Below are positions 14,658-23,002 of a stretch of 37,000 bases of DNA, one piece after another. Each line of letters opens with the position of its first letter. Positions within the stretch are counted from its first letter, which is position 1. The position numbers were made by a program, and so were the translations under genes. Location of the stretch: positions 1 to 37,000 of the IMG/VR virus record IMGVR_UViG_3300034375_006542; one strand, given 5' to 3'. Origin of the DNA: a virus. Below the pieces are notes generated by a model. It was given only the letters and a program-made list of their open reading frames with translations, had not been told where the DNA came from and did no database searches.

Positions 14658-14816
14658 ATGAAAAGCGATGAACTTAAATTAATTCATAATCTTCTAGATG
14701 ATTACGCAGAAATTGTTTTCAACGATTCTGAAGAGTATAGCAAAGAAACAAATGTTAATTTAACTAAGGCATTAAAAATAATTAAGACATTGAGAAAGGA
14801 AAAAACAAATGCTTAA
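14658..14816 (+). CDS. Small unknown early protein (52 aa)
   Basis: MKSDELKLIHNLLDDYAEIV, then acidic and helical, ending LRKEKTNA. GAGAAAGGAATAAAA precedes the ATG. Its end overlaps the next gene start by 8 bases. First gene of the rightward early transcript; function unknown. Confidence 0.72.
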   Translation: MKSDELKLIHNLLDDYAEIVFNDSEEYSKETNVNLTKALKIIKTLRKEKTNA

Positions 14817-15384
14817 AAAATATTTTATTACTGTTACTATTGAGATTAAGAATACAGAAACAAATGAAGTTTCAAATTATGCTGTTGATAATTTTCTAGT
14901 TAATAATGGCACACGTTATAACTTCAATCCCTCTAAGTCAATGGCTATGAGCTTCTATTCATATGATGAAGCTGAAGAGTTCAGAACTAATTTTGATTTC
15001 GAAACTTTACCTTGTTTTAAATATCTTACTGATAGAGGATATGAGGTGATTGTTTATTCAGATGTGACAGATGTTGACTATAAATATTGTAACAATCATA
15101 TGTATACTGATATTCAACCTTGCGAGATTGTAAGAGTTATTTCTCCAAAGACTATTGAAGTCAGGCAGATGGATACAGTTCAGACTGTAAAGCCAAAAGA
15201 ATTTATTCCTGGAGGTTTTTCTGCTCACTGTGTAGACCAAGATAAGCAAGAATATAATTACAATTCCAATAGTTCAAATAATTCAGTCAGAGCAAGATTA
15301 CAAAAAGATGGCTCTTATAAATCAATTATGGGCAGGCATTATTTAAGAGAACAACCTTTAAAATTTCATGATTATAATTTCTAA
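14809..15384 (+). CDS. Unknown early protein (191 aa) with a conserved phage C-terminal domain
   Basis: The N-terminal half (MLKKYFITVTIEIKNTETNE) is beta-rich. From residue about 100, IVRVISPKTIEVRQMDT and QEYNYN...VRARLQKDGSYKSI resembles a C-terminal module seen in assorted phage proteins with a V-I-x-VR strand pair and an L-KDG motif; its role is unknown. GAGAAAGGAAAAAACAA is the ribosome site. A strong terminator follows three bases after the stop. Confidence 0.75.
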   Translation: MLKKYFITVTIEIKNTETNEVSNYAVDNFLVNNGTRYNFNPSKSMAMSFYSYDEAEEFRTNFDFETLPCFKYLTDRGYEVIVYSDVTDVDYKYCNNHMYTDIQPCEIVRVISPKTIEVRQMDTVQTVKPKEFIPGGFSAHCVDQDKQEYNYNSNSSNNSVRARLQKDGSYKSIMGRHYLREQPLKFHDYNF

Positions 15385-15389
15385 TAACT

Positions 15390-15412
15390 GGGGAGCATGG
15401 CTCCCCTTTTTT
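15390..15412 (+). terminator. Rho-independent terminator
   Basis: GGGGAGC and GCTCCCC form a 7-bp GC-rich stem with loop ATG, followed by six T. It ends the first short rightward transcript. Confidence 0.9.
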
Positions 15413-15473
15413 ATATGGTTAGTAGATGATACAAGAAAGCTATTACAATTATATGATTCGGAGGACTGCACAA

Positions 15474-15653
15474 ATGGTTTTGATAAAAGAAATTAAAGAC
15501 GAAGTGGAGGGTCTTAACAAAGAGTTGATCAGATTAAGGGATCAATTATCAGAGGAGAAGTCCGAAGCAAAATTATCTTCTGTTAAAAATATGTTGAGGA
15601 TTGTTCATGTTGTCTCTGCTAAATTAAAATTTATGCAACATTACGATAATTAA
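15474..15653 (+). CDS. Small helical protein (59 aa)
   Basis: MVLIKEIKDEVEGLNKELIR, then a continuous charged helix with leucine spacing that suggests a coiled coil, ending in KLKFMQHYDN. GGAGG (15460-15464) is nine bases before ATG 15474. An upstream in-frame ATG at 15426 has no ribosome site and is rejected. It lies between two terminators, so it is probably its own small transcript. Function unknown; small coiled-coil host inhibitors would look like this. Confidence 0.65.
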   Translation: MVLIKEIKDEVEGLNKELIRLRDQLSEEKSEAKLSSVKNMLRIVHVVSAKLKFMQHYDN

Positions 15654-15659
15654 AACTAT

Positions 15660-15677
15660 CTTTTCTGATCAGAAAAG
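15660..15677. promoter_or_regulatory. 18-bp perfect palindrome
   Basis: CTTTTCTGATCAGAAAAG is a perfect dyad centred on a TGATCA/GATC core, six bases after the stop of the 59-aa gene. Perfect symmetry with no loop suits a dimeric protein binding site better than an RNA hairpin. Confidence 0.55.
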
Positions 15678-15712
15678 GATATCTTTCTATTGTTTCCTCC
15701 CCTATTGAGATC

Positions 15713-15742
15713 AGCCAGATAAATTCTGGCTTTTCTTTTTTC
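15713..15742 (+). terminator. Rho-independent terminator before the late genes
   Basis: AGCCAGA and TCTGGCT (7 bp) around loop TAAAT, followed by T-rich sequence TTTCTTTTTTC. It separates early rightward transcription from the late operon. A late promoter must lie in 15743-15800, but I cannot pick a convincing one. Confidence 0.85.
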
Positions 15743-15814
15743 TAAAAAAGAGTAATAATTGTGACAGTTAGTTTATCAGTTTACCACTGGAAATAAGGTT
15801 TAAAGGAATAAAAC

Positions 15815-16342
15815 ATGGCTACAAAGAATAAGAAAGTGCAGGTGCAGAGACCTGTTAAAGATGGACCACCAATACAACCTGAGAAATTTAATGGCAAATT
15901 TAAATCAGTTGAGCCAATGAAGTATCAGAAGCCAGCAAGAGAAAGACCATATAAATGGAATCACCATACAACTATTAACTGGATAATGGGACAAGCAGAT
16001 CCTGTTGGATTCCTTGCGCAAGTTATGCAAGGCAAAGAGATCTTTCCTGTTTATTCAGATGATGGTGGCGAGTTATCAACTGTTGGTAAGATTTCTGCAG
16101 ATCCTGAATTAAGAGTTATGGCTGCAAAAACTTTACTTGGTAAATGTGTTCCTGATTTGAAAGCAGTAGAGATCAAAGCACAAGTTGAAGAAAAAAAGAT
16201 AATAGATATAACTAGGATAAGTGATAATGACCTCACCACCATTGAGCGAGTTCTTGAACACTCTGTCATTGACGCAAGTGAGAGCAGAGAAGATGAAGAG
16301 ATCGCTGAAGGAGTTTACTCGAAATTCATGGCAAGCGATTGA
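15815..16342 (+). CDS. Probable terminase small subunit
   Basis: 175 aa, basic N-terminus (MATKNKKVQVQRPVK), then NWIMGQADPVGFLAQVMQGK and DPELRVMAAKTLLGKCVPDL, and an acidic C-terminus. The helical DP-xR-xAAKTLL pattern is like other phage small terminase or DNA-recognition proteins. The assignment rests mainly on position directly before the large subunit. AAAGGAATAAAAC precedes the ATG. Its last 116 bases overlap the large subunit gene in another frame. Confidence 0.65.
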   Translation: MATKNKKVQVQRPVKDGPPIQPEKFNGKFKSVEPMKYQKPARERPYKWNHHTTINWIMGQADPVGFLAQVMQGKEIFPVYSDDGGELSTVGKISADPELRVMAAKTLLGKCVPDLKAVEIKAQVEEKKIIDITRISDNDLTTIERVLEHSVIDASESREDEEIAEGVYSKFMASD

Positions 16343-17732
16343 GCCAGGACGAGACTTCTATGACAACTGGCATATAGATGCTGTCAGTGAACATCTTCAA
16401 GCTGTTGTTGAAGGCAAGATAAAAAGATTGATAATAAATATTCCTCCTAGGCATATGAAATCAATTAGTGTTGCTGTTGCATTACCTGCGTGGACTTGGA
16501 CCATCCAGCCAGAAAAAAGATTTTTGTTTGCGAGTTATGCTGGTTCACTTTCTATCAGGGATTCAGTAAAGTGCAGAAGACTGATTGACAGTCAATGGTA
16601 CAAAACTTATTTTGGAGATATGTATAATCTTACATCTGATCAGAATCAAAAGCAAAGATTCGAGAATGATAAAACTGGTCAGAGAATCGCAACATCTGTA
16701 GATGGAGCATTGACTGGTGAAGGTGGTGATATAATAGTTATTGATGATCCTCACAATGTAAGAGAAGCAGAATCTTCCACAGTTAGACAAGGTGTTCTTG
16801 ACTGGTGGGATCAAGCGATGCAGACTAGATTGAATGATCCAAAGACTGGTGCCTTTATTATTATAATGCAGAGAGTTCATGAGAACGATCTCACTGGCCA
16901 CATATTAGGGAATGAATACAATGCTTGGGATCATCTATGTTTACCTGCAAGATATGAAGTCGGACATCCAACACCAACAAGATCTACTCTCGGATTTGGG
17001 GATCCTCGAACGAAAGAAGGTGAGTTGTTGTGGCCAGAGAGAGTGGACGAGAAAACTCTTGAGACTCTTGAAACGAGTCTTGGGACATACGCAAGTGCAG
17101 GTCAATTGCAGCAGAGACCAATGCCCAAAGGTGGTGGGATATTAAAATCCAAATGGTGGGTGCCATGGGAGAAAGAAGAACTGCCACATATTGAATATGT
17201 AATACAAAGTTACGATACTGCATTTTCTACAAAAGAAAAAAGTTCTTATTCTGCTAGAACAACATGGGGAGTCTTTAGAGAAGATGGGCAGGTAAATGCT
17301 ATTGTTATTGAGATGTGGTATGATAGAGTTACATATCCTCAATTAAGAAAACTTGCTCAGGAGTCTTATGATGATTGGCAACCAGATGCAGTTCTGATAG
17401 AAAAGAAAGCTTCTGGTCAAAGTTTGCTACAAGATTTGCGCATGGCAGGTGTACCAGTTTTGGCTTATAATCCTGATAGAGACAAGGAAGCAAGAGCTCA
17501 CGCGAGCAGTGCATTATTAGAAGATGGAAGAATTTACTTTCCTTCTGACAAAAAATGGGCTAAAAATTTAATAGATATATGTGCAGCATTTCCTGCAGGC
17601 GACAATGATGATATAGTTGACACATGTACACAAGCATGGTTAAGATTAAGAAAAGGTTGGTTTATAACACATTCAACTGATTATGATGAAGATAATGAGC
17701 AACCTCAAAAAAGGATGACATTCTATGGCTAA
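16227..17732 (+). CDS. terL: Terminase large subunit (ATPase and nuclease)
   Basis: 501 aa. It packages DNA into the procapsid. The N-terminal ATPase has LIINIPPRHMKSIS (Walker A variant with Arg/Lys), a conserved SYAGSLSIRDSVKCRRLI segment and Walker B DIIVIDDPHN. The C-terminal RNase H-like nuclease has acidic residues in QSYDTAFS, VLIEKKASGQS and DNDDIVDTC. Start: ATG 16227 keeps the QVRAEKMKRSLKEF segment before the ATPase that homologues share; GTG 16221 and ATG 16293 are alternatives. It overlaps the portal start by 8 bases. Confidence 0.95.
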   Translation: MTSPPLSEFLNTLSLTQVRAEKMKRSLKEFTRNSWQAIEPGRDFYDNWHIDAVSEHLQAVVEGKIKRLIINIPPRHMKSISVAVALPAWTWTIQPEKRFLFASYAGSLSIRDSVKCRRLIDSQWYKTYFGDMYNLTSDQNQKQRFENDKTGQRIATSVDGALTGEGGDIIVIDDPHNVREAESSTVRQGVLDWWDQAMQTRLNDPKTGAFIIIMQRVHENDLTGHILGNEYNAWDHLCLPARYEVGHPTPTRSTLGFGDPRTKEGELLWPERVDEKTLETLETSLGTYASAGQLQQRPMPKGGGILKSKWWVPWEKEELPHIEYVIQSYDTAFSTKEKSSYSARTTWGVFREDGQVNAIVIEMWYDRVTYPQLRKLAQESYDDWQPDAVLIEKKASGQSLLQDLRMAGVPVLAYNPDRDKEARAHASSALLEDGRIYFPSDKKWAKNLIDICAAFPAGDNDDIVDTCTQAWLRLRKGWFITHSTDYDEDNEQPQKRMTFYG

Positions 17733-20160
17733 ATCCCCAACAGTTATTCCATTCGCAGAAAGTATGCCTGCTGACGACTTCCAAATAGAGAAGATAAATG
17801 ACGATGAAGTTCTTATTGGTGATCCTAGTCTTGATATTGTAGAAGAAGATAAAACTGCTTTTGATGAAAACCTAGCAGAGTCAGTTAGCAAGAACGAGCT
17901 GGATGAAAAGTCAGGCTCTCTGATCAGTAGTTATGAGTCTGATAAAGAAGCAAGATCTGAATGGGAACATAGATATAAACAAGGTCTTGAAACATTAGAT
18001 CCTGAAGGTGGTCAGCAAGAGGAAGAGAATCAAAGAGCAACAAGAGGTCTGAGCACAGTTGTTCATCCTATGATTGCTGAAGCAGCAACTCAATTTAATG
18101 CAAGAGCAATAGCAGAATTATATCCATCAGGTGGTCCAGTTAAAACAGTTATTGTTGGCGAGCCAAATGAAGAACTAGAAGAGCAAGCCAGAAGAGTCAA
18201 AGACTATATGAATTATCAGATCACTCAAGAGATGCCTGAGTATTTCCCTGATCTGGATCAAATGTTATTTCAGTTGCCTTTGGTTGGGCATACTTTTAAA
18301 AAGGTATGGTGGGATGCAAACTTAGACAGACAGTGTTCGCAGTTTGTAAAAGCAGAAGACTTTATTGTATCACCAGAGAGCAAAGATTTATATACATCAT
18401 CAAGATATACACATCTGATCAGAATACCAAGAAATGATTTTAACAAATATGTAAAAGCAGGTTGGTATCTACCAAGTAAATATTCATCAGATGATATTGA
18501 TCCATCTGGAGATATAGGCAGTGAGATTGAAGGTGTTGATCCTTATGGCGACTCTTCTGATGAGGTTATGACTTTATTAGAGATGCATGTTTATGATTCG
18601 TTTGAAGGAATAGATAACATAGATGACGATGATGAGAATGCAGTTGCCTTGCCTTATGTTGTTACAATAGACTATGATTCTGAAAAGATTGTAAGTATCC
18701 GCAGAAACTGGATGCAAGAAGATGAGCAACAAAAAAGAAGAGATTGGTTTGTAAGTTATAAATTTCTTCCTGGAACTGGCTTTTATGGTTTTGGACTTTT
18801 CCATATGATTGGTGGACTAGGTAAAGCTGCAACTGGATCTCTTAGAGCATTGTTAGATTCCGCTGCATTTGCAAATATGCAAGGTGGATTTAAATTAAAA
18901 GGCAGAGTTACAGGTGGCGATATGCAAATCAATCCTGGAGAGTTTGCTGATCTTGATGCCACAGTTGACGATGTAAATAAAGCAATAATGCCTTTACCAT
19001 TTAAAGAGCCAAGTGGTACATTGTTTAATTTAATGAATGCGATAGCTGATGCTGGTCGCAGATTCGCAAGCACTGCAGATCTAAACGTCGGAGATGCAAA
19101 TCCAAATGCACCTGTCGGTTCAACTGTTGCTTTAATTGAACAAGGCAGTAAATCATTTTCAGCTATACACAAAAGATTGCATTATTCACAAGGTCAAGAG
19201 TTTAAATTATTATCAAAATTAAATGCAATTTACTTACCTGAGTCTGGTAATTTCTCTATGGCTGGTGCAACAGGAATAATATATGCTGCAGACTTTGATG
19301 ATCGTATAGACATTATTCCTGTTAGTGATCCGAACATATTTAGCACTGCACAAAGAATCGCACAAGCTCAGGCAATATTACAGATGAGCCAAGCAGCACC
19401 TCAGCTACATGATCAATATGAAGCATACAAAAGAATGTATGAAGCTATAAGAATAAATAATGTTGATGAGATATTAAAAGCTCCAGAAGAAGCAGCAAGA
19501 CTCGATCCAATAGATGAAAACCTTAGCACGATGTATGGTAAACCAATAAGAGCTTTTCCTGAGCAGGATCATGAATCTCATATCGCAGTTCATTTACAGT
19601 TTCTTTCAGACCCATCGCTTGCAGGGAATCCTGGAGCAAAAGCTATGCAACCAATATTAATTGCACACGTTGCTGAGCATATAGCATTATTATATCGCCA
19701 GAGAATGCAGGCAAGTATAGGAGTTTCATTAGCACCATTGCCAAATCTGCTTGATCCTAAATTTAAGTTTGAGAATATAAGTCCAGAACTCGACATGCAA
19801 ATAAGTCAGAGAGCAGCAGAGGTTGTAGCACAATCTCCTCAGATGGCTGCAATTAAACCATTGGCTGCATTAGCACAGCAGCAGCAACAACAGAATCCAT
19901 TACAATATGCACAACAACTCGCAGCACTTGAAGCACAAGCACTTCAAGCAAGGACACAAGCACAGATTCAAGCAGATCAAGCCAAAGCTCAACAAAAACT
20001 TGCAATCAACGAAGCAGAAGCTAAGCAAGATCTGCAAATTGAACAAGCAAAACTTGCAGCAGACCTTGAAGCGAAAGTTAAAAAACTTGAATTAGAACTA
20101 CAACTAGAGCGAGAAAAAAATCAAATTAAAATGCAACAGGAGATAATTAAAAATGGCTAG
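17725..20160 (+). CDS. Portal protein
   Basis: 811 aa. It forms the dodecameric gate at the capsid vertex through which DNA passes. Size, place after the terminase, and sequence segments (YESDKEARSEWEHRYKQG, then GFYGFGLFHMIGGLGKA and ADLNVGDANPNAPVGSTVAL) fit the large portals of P22-like and SU10-like podoviruses. Residues about 710-811 are an Ala/Gln/Lys-rich coiled coil, the barrel or crown helix. AAAGGATGAC sits before the ATG. Confidence 0.9.
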   Translation: MAKSPTVIPFAESMPADDFQIEKINDDEVLIGDPSLDIVEEDKTAFDENLAESVSKNELDEKSGSLISSYESDKEARSEWEHRYKQGLETLDPEGGQQEEENQRATRGLSTVVHPMIAEAATQFNARAIAELYPSGGPVKTVIVGEPNEELEEQARRVKDYMNYQITQEMPEYFPDLDQMLFQLPLVGHTFKKVWWDANLDRQCSQFVKAEDFIVSPESKDLYTSSRYTHLIRIPRNDFNKYVKAGWYLPSKYSSDDIDPSGDIGSEIEGVDPYGDSSDEVMTLLEMHVYDSFEGIDNIDDDDENAVALPYVVTIDYDSEKIVSIRRNWMQEDEQQKRRDWFVSYKFLPGTGFYGFGLFHMIGGLGKAATGSLRALLDSAAFANMQGGFKLKGRVTGGDMQINPGEFADLDATVDDVNKAIMPLPFKEPSGTLFNLMNAIADAGRRFASTADLNVGDANPNAPVGSTVALIEQGSKSFSAIHKRLHYSQGQEFKLLSKLNAIYLPESGNFSMAGATGIIYAADFDDRIDIIPVSDPNIFSTAQRIAQAQAILQMSQAAPQLHDQYEAYKRMYEAIRINNVDEILKAPEEAARLDPIDENLSTMYGKPIRAFPEQDHESHIAVHLQFLSDPSLAGNPGAKAMQPILIAHVAEHIALLYRQRMQASIGVSLAPLPNLLDPKFKFENISPELDMQISQRAAEVVAQSPQMAAIKPLAALAQQQQQQNPLQYAQQLAALEAQALQARTQAQIQADQAKAQQKLAINEAEAKQDLQIEQAKLAADLEAKVKKLELELQLEREKNQIKMQQEIIKNG

Positions 20161-20761
20161 TAAAGAAGAAATAATGCAACAGATGCAAACTCTTTTAGGA
20201 AAAGGAGCAACTTCTGATAAAGAGATGTCAATGATGAATGAAAATTTAAAAATGGCATCAGGAGCAGGAGCAACTTCTGATATGGAGATGAAAATGTTAT
20301 TAGAGAATATTGACAAAGGACTTTCCCCTGGAATGAGAAGTCCTGGAGCAGGAGCAACTTCTGAATTAGAGATTGCTGCAATCAAAGAATCAATAGCTGA
20401 TCTTGAAACTATGAAGGATTTAGTTTCTATGGGAATGACACCTGAACAAGCAATGGATGAAATATCAAGAATGAAAACTAGTCCTGTTAATCCAAGTGCT
20501 TTTAGTGGAGCAGTAGAAGGTGCTGCAAGTGCTGGAGGCATGGGAGCATTAGGTGCAATGTCAGATAAAGATATGGCTGCATTTTTACAAGCTCAAGTTG
20601 CAAAATCCAGAGAAGATAGAGGCATGGGAGCATTATCAGGAGTTCCTGCAGGTAATCAGATGCCAATGCCAAGACCAACAATGATGCCACAATCTATGGG
20701 GCAAGACAGAACATTCAATCCAATGGATAGAATAACACCAACGAATGCTCCATCAACATAA
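20153..20761 (+). CDS. Repeat-containing virion-associated protein (202 aa)
   Basis: Methionine-rich. Three copies of GATS-(D/E)-x-E-M/I (residues near 18, 39 and 67) are spaced by short helices, and a fourth weaker copy GAMSDKDM lies near residue 140. The C-terminus is Pro/Met-rich and looks disordered. The start overlaps the portal stop. No family recognised; small helical proteins at this place may be assembly helpers or minor capsid proteins. Confidence 0.72.
   Translation: MASKEEIMQQMQTLLGKGATSDKEMSMMNENLKMASGAGATSDMEMKMLLENIDKGLSPGMRSPGAGATSELEIAAIKESIADLETMKDLVSMGMTPEQAMDEISRMKTSPVNPSAFSGAVEGAASAGGMGALGAMSDKDMAAFLQAQVAKSREDRGMGALSGVPAGNQMPMPRPTMMPQSMGQDRTFNPMDRITPTNAPST
20204..20364 (+). 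repeat. Three in-frame copies of a 14-20 bp repeat
   Basis: GGAGCAACTTCTGA occurs at 20204, 20267 and 20351. The 20-base form GGAGCAGGAGCAACTTCTGA is perfect at 20261 and 20345. Spacings are 63 and 84 bases, multiples of 21, so whole heptads are kept. Confidence 0.9.
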
Positions 20762-20770
20762 GAGGTATTT

Positions 20771-21862
20771 ATGGCGACAAATGCAAATATAGGAGCTCTT
20801 GGCAGTTTAAGTAAAGAAGCATATGGCTCTCTTAAATCTGGTTTTGATAGAACTAATCCAGCTTTTTCACTAGGACCACTCGATGTAACCAGAGGTCAAG
20901 TGATGAATACAATGTTAGGATTTACACCTTTCGGTGTTCCTGCACAAGTGATGAATGCATATACTTCTTATAATGCAGAAAAAGCAGCACAACAAGCACT
21001 TGGTCAGAATATAGGACTTACAGATACAGCCAAAGGAATCATGGGCTTAGGAACTACATCGCTGGACACTGCCAGAGGTATTGCTGACACTAACAAAGAT
21101 AACAAAGTATCTACAAGAGAAGCTCAGAACTTTGGTATGCAATATGGCAAGATGACTGCTTACAATGTTGGACTAAACCCAATGTCAGGCTATACGCCAA
21201 ATACTGTATCCATACAAGGTTTAACTCCATTTGGTAAAACTGATCCTGATGCTGGACTCGGTGGTATAAATACAACTGGGCAAGTGGCTGATGTTATGAC
21301 CCAACAACAAGTAGACGATATGTTTAGTGGCATTGATACTACAAGTGGTGTTACAGGTCTTGGTGGTGGTAAAGGTGCAAGTTATACTGGCATTACTAAT
21401 TTTTCACCAACAGAAGGAGTGGATACATCAGATCCAGAATCTACTGGTTCTACTGGTGTAAGTGTTAGTAATCAAAGTTATGCTGACGATGCACAAAGTT
21501 CTGGAACTGGTGGTGGTGGTGGAACATACATATGCACAGCATTATATGAAATGGGTGATATGAAAACATATATATACAAATATGATCAGATATATGGTAA
21601 ACGTGTTGATCCAGCAGTTTATAGAGGATATGAGCTTTGGGGGAAATTTTTAGCTAAACAAATTAGAAAAAAAGGTTTAACATATAAGATTGTAAAACCA
21701 TTAGCATTGGCTTGGGCTTATCAAATGGCTTATGACTTATCAAAAGGTAAAAAAGGCAGAAATAATAAACCTGTTAAAATACTTAAAACGATTGGCGAAG
21801 GAGTTTGCTATGCTCTTGGTCAAATTTTTAAAAGGAGATTCAAATGGCAGAAATCAATGTAG
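20771..21862 (+). CDS. Virion-associated protein with CTALYEMG C-terminal domain (363 aa)
   Basis: The N-terminal 250 residues are Gly/Thr/Ala-rich with low-complexity GGGKGAS and TGGGGG stretches. The C-terminal about 110 residues (YICTALYEMGDMKTYIYKYD, later YRGYELWGKFLAKQI) match a module common in phage virion proteins, where the pattern CTAL...YGYxxW recurs with unknown function. It may be an internal or ejection protein, since it sits between portal and scaffold. Confidence 0.75.
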   Translation: MATNANIGALGSLSKEAYGSLKSGFDRTNPAFSLGPLDVTRGQVMNTMLGFTPFGVPAQVMNAYTSYNAEKAAQQALGQNIGLTDTAKGIMGLGTTSLDTARGIADTNKDNKVSTREAQNFGMQYGKMTAYNVGLNPMSGYTPNTVSIQGLTPFGKTDPDAGLGGINTTGQVADVMTQQQVDDMFSGIDTTSGVTGLGGGKGASYTGITNFSPTEGVDTSDPESTGSTGVSVSNQSYADDAQSSGTGGGGGTYICTALYEMGDMKTYIYKYDQIYGKRVDPAVYRGYELWGKFLAKQIRKKGLTYKIVKPLALAWAYQMAYDLSKGKKGRNNKPVKILKTIGEGVCYALGQIFKRRFKWQKSM

Positions 21863-22125
21863 AGAATATGGAAGACAATGCAGCATTGTTTATGGAGAAG
21901 ATGGGCTTTCCTCATGATGCTCCTGGACTAGAACTAACTGATCAGCAGGTTGTAAACTTTTTATTATTATGTCATCAAGAAATGATTATGCCAGAGGAAG
22001 AAGAATCTGAAGAAGAACATATGGATGGTGATGTTAAAGTTAAAGTAATGAAAGTTGATAGTGGCGACATGCGTGGTATCATGGACGAGATACTTGGTCA
22101 TGGTGGTCCGAAAGTTAGTATGTAA
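21844..22125 (+). CDS. Small acidic protein (93 aa)
   Basis: MAEINVENMEDNAALFMEKM, a middle run of Glu residues, and a C-terminal HGGPKVSM. The AAAGGAG site lies in the end of the previous gene, which it overlaps by 19 bases. It is the acidic opener of a series of very basic genes. Function unknown. Confidence 0.68.
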   Translation: MAEINVENMEDNAALFMEKMGFPHDAPGLELTDQQVVNFLLLCHQEMIMPEEEESEEEHMDGDVKVKVMKVDSGDMRGIMDEILGHGGPKVSM

Positions 22126-22127
22126 TT

Positions 22128-22262
22128 ATGCCATTTAGTAAATATTCCCCAAAGCAAAAGAAGTTGGCAGCAATGGCTGGTAATAAGAAAAAAATTACTG
22201 GAGCAGATCTTAAAAAACTTGCTAGTCTAAAAAAGAAAAAGAAAAAGACTAGGAAAGCATAA
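22128..22262 (+). CDS. Tiny lysine-rich protein 1 (44 aa)
   Basis: MPFSKYSPKQKKLAAMAGNK, then ITGADLKKLASL and a run of K/R. The N-terminal FSKYSPKQKKLAAMAG looks like a conserved phage motif. Stop and next start overlap (TAATG). No ribosome site of note; it probably depends on re-initiation after the preceding gene two bases upstream. Confidence 0.72.
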   Translation: MPFSKYSPKQKKLAAMAGNKKKITGADLKKLASLKKKKKKTRKA

Positions 22263-22405
22263 TGTCATTATATGCAAACATACATGCTAAACGTAAAAGA
22301 ATAAAAGCAGGATCAAAAGAGAAGATGCGTAAAAAAGGTGCGAAAGGTGCACCAAAAGCATCAGCATTTAAAAGGGCAAAGAAAAGTGTCAAAAAGAAAG
22401 TTTAA
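22262..22405 (+). CDS. Tiny lysine-rich protein 2 (47 aa)
   Basis: MSLYANIHAKRKRIKAGSKE, ending FKRAKKSVKKKV. It is close to small phage proteins of the form YANI-AK-RRI--GS-E-MRK with unknown role. It starts on the stop of protein 1 (TAATG). Confidence 0.72.
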   Translation: MSLYANIHAKRKRIKAGSKEKMRKKGAKGAPKASAFKRAKKSVKKKV

Positions 22406-22571
22406 AAAAGTTCCTAAGACTAAAAAAGGTGTACCAAAGAAATATGTTGCTGGTGCAAAGAATCCAAAGGCAAGGGAAAAAGAAATTAAAAGGACTGCAA
22501 AACTATATCGCGAGGGCAAGTTAACACCTGCTATGATGGACAGAATAAGTAAAAAAAGGAGCAAATCATAA
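22386..22571 (+). CDS. Small basic protein, DUF5872-like (61 aa)
   Basis: Preferred start is GTG 22386, giving MSKRKFKKVPKTKKGVPKKY and then VAGAKNPKAREKEIKRTAKLYREGKL. The VPKKY-x-GAKNP and EIK-T-xxY motifs with a final ISK-RS are those of a small domain seen in phages and large DNA viruses (DUF5872 or relatives, from memory). AAAGGGCAAAG lies upstream. An ATG at 22338 exists in frame but is inside protein 2. Confidence 0.72.
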   Translation: MSKRKFKKVPKTKKGVPKKYVAGAKNPKAREKEIKRTAKLYREGKLTPAMMDRISKKRSKS

Positions 22572-22822
22572 TGGCAGAAACTAAAAAGAAAAAAGGTGGC
22601 AAATATGCAGGCATTCCTGGAGCGAGTCGTTTCTCAAAAGAAAAATTAGATAAGGTATACAAAAGAGGACTTGGTGCATATTATTCATCAGGAAGTAGAC
22701 CAAAGACATCAGCCAATGCTTGGGCTATGGGAAGAGTTAAATCTTTTGTCACTGGTAAAGGTGGTGCAAGAAAAGCAGACGCAGATCTACTAAAAGGAAA
22801 AAAGAAAACAAAAAAAGCATAG
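22571..22822 (+). CDS. Small basic protein, DUF5824-like (83 aa)
   Basis: Core KVYKRGLGAYYSSGSRPKTS, then ANAWAMGRVKSFVTGKGG and RKADADLL, a compact conserved motif set known from cyanophages and other marine viruses as DUF5824 (name from memory). Function unknown. Flanking Lys tails. The ATG overlaps the previous stop by one base (TAATG). Confidence 0.78.
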   Translation: MAETKKKKGGKYAGIPGASRFSKEKLDKVYKRGLGAYYSSGSRPKTSANAWAMGRVKSFVTGKGGARKADADLLKGKKKTKKA

Positions 22823-22831
22823 GAGTGCAAA

Positions 22832-23002
22832 ATGGCAAAAGGTGTAAAACATTATTTTAAGAATGGTAAAGAGCATAAAGGTGCTACACATAAAGATGCA
22901 AAAGGCAGAGTTATGTCTGGTAAAACTCATACAGCATCAAGTAAGTTTTTAGTGCATAAAAAAGATTTATCAGCAACAGCTAAGAAAGTGGCTAATGCTT
23001 AA
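22832..23002 (+). CDS. Small basic protein (56 aa)
   Basis: MAKGVKHYFKNGKEHKGATH, then GRVMSGKTHTASSKFLVHKKDLS. The KHYFKNG-E-KG-THK and MSGKTHT-SSK motifs recur in marine phages next to the DUF5824-like gene. AGGAG is seven bases before the ATG; the stop overlaps the next start (TAATG). Confidence 0.75.
   Translation: MAKGVKHYFKNGKEHKGATHKDAKGRVMSGKTHTASSKFLVHKKDLSATAKKVANA

Noticed and set aside
15426-15473. Longer start for the 59-aa gene
   Set aside because: ATG 15426 has no ribosome site and lies just after the terminator; GGAGG fits ATG 15474.
15743-15814. Late promoter (TTGTGA 17 TACCAC)
   Set aside because: The -10 matches only three of six positions. A promoter must be near, but this one is not supported.
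22338-22385. ATG 22338 as start of the DUF5872-like protein
   Set aside because: It lies inside the preceding basic gene without a ribosome site; GTG 22386 follows AAAGGG and matches the usual N-terminus.
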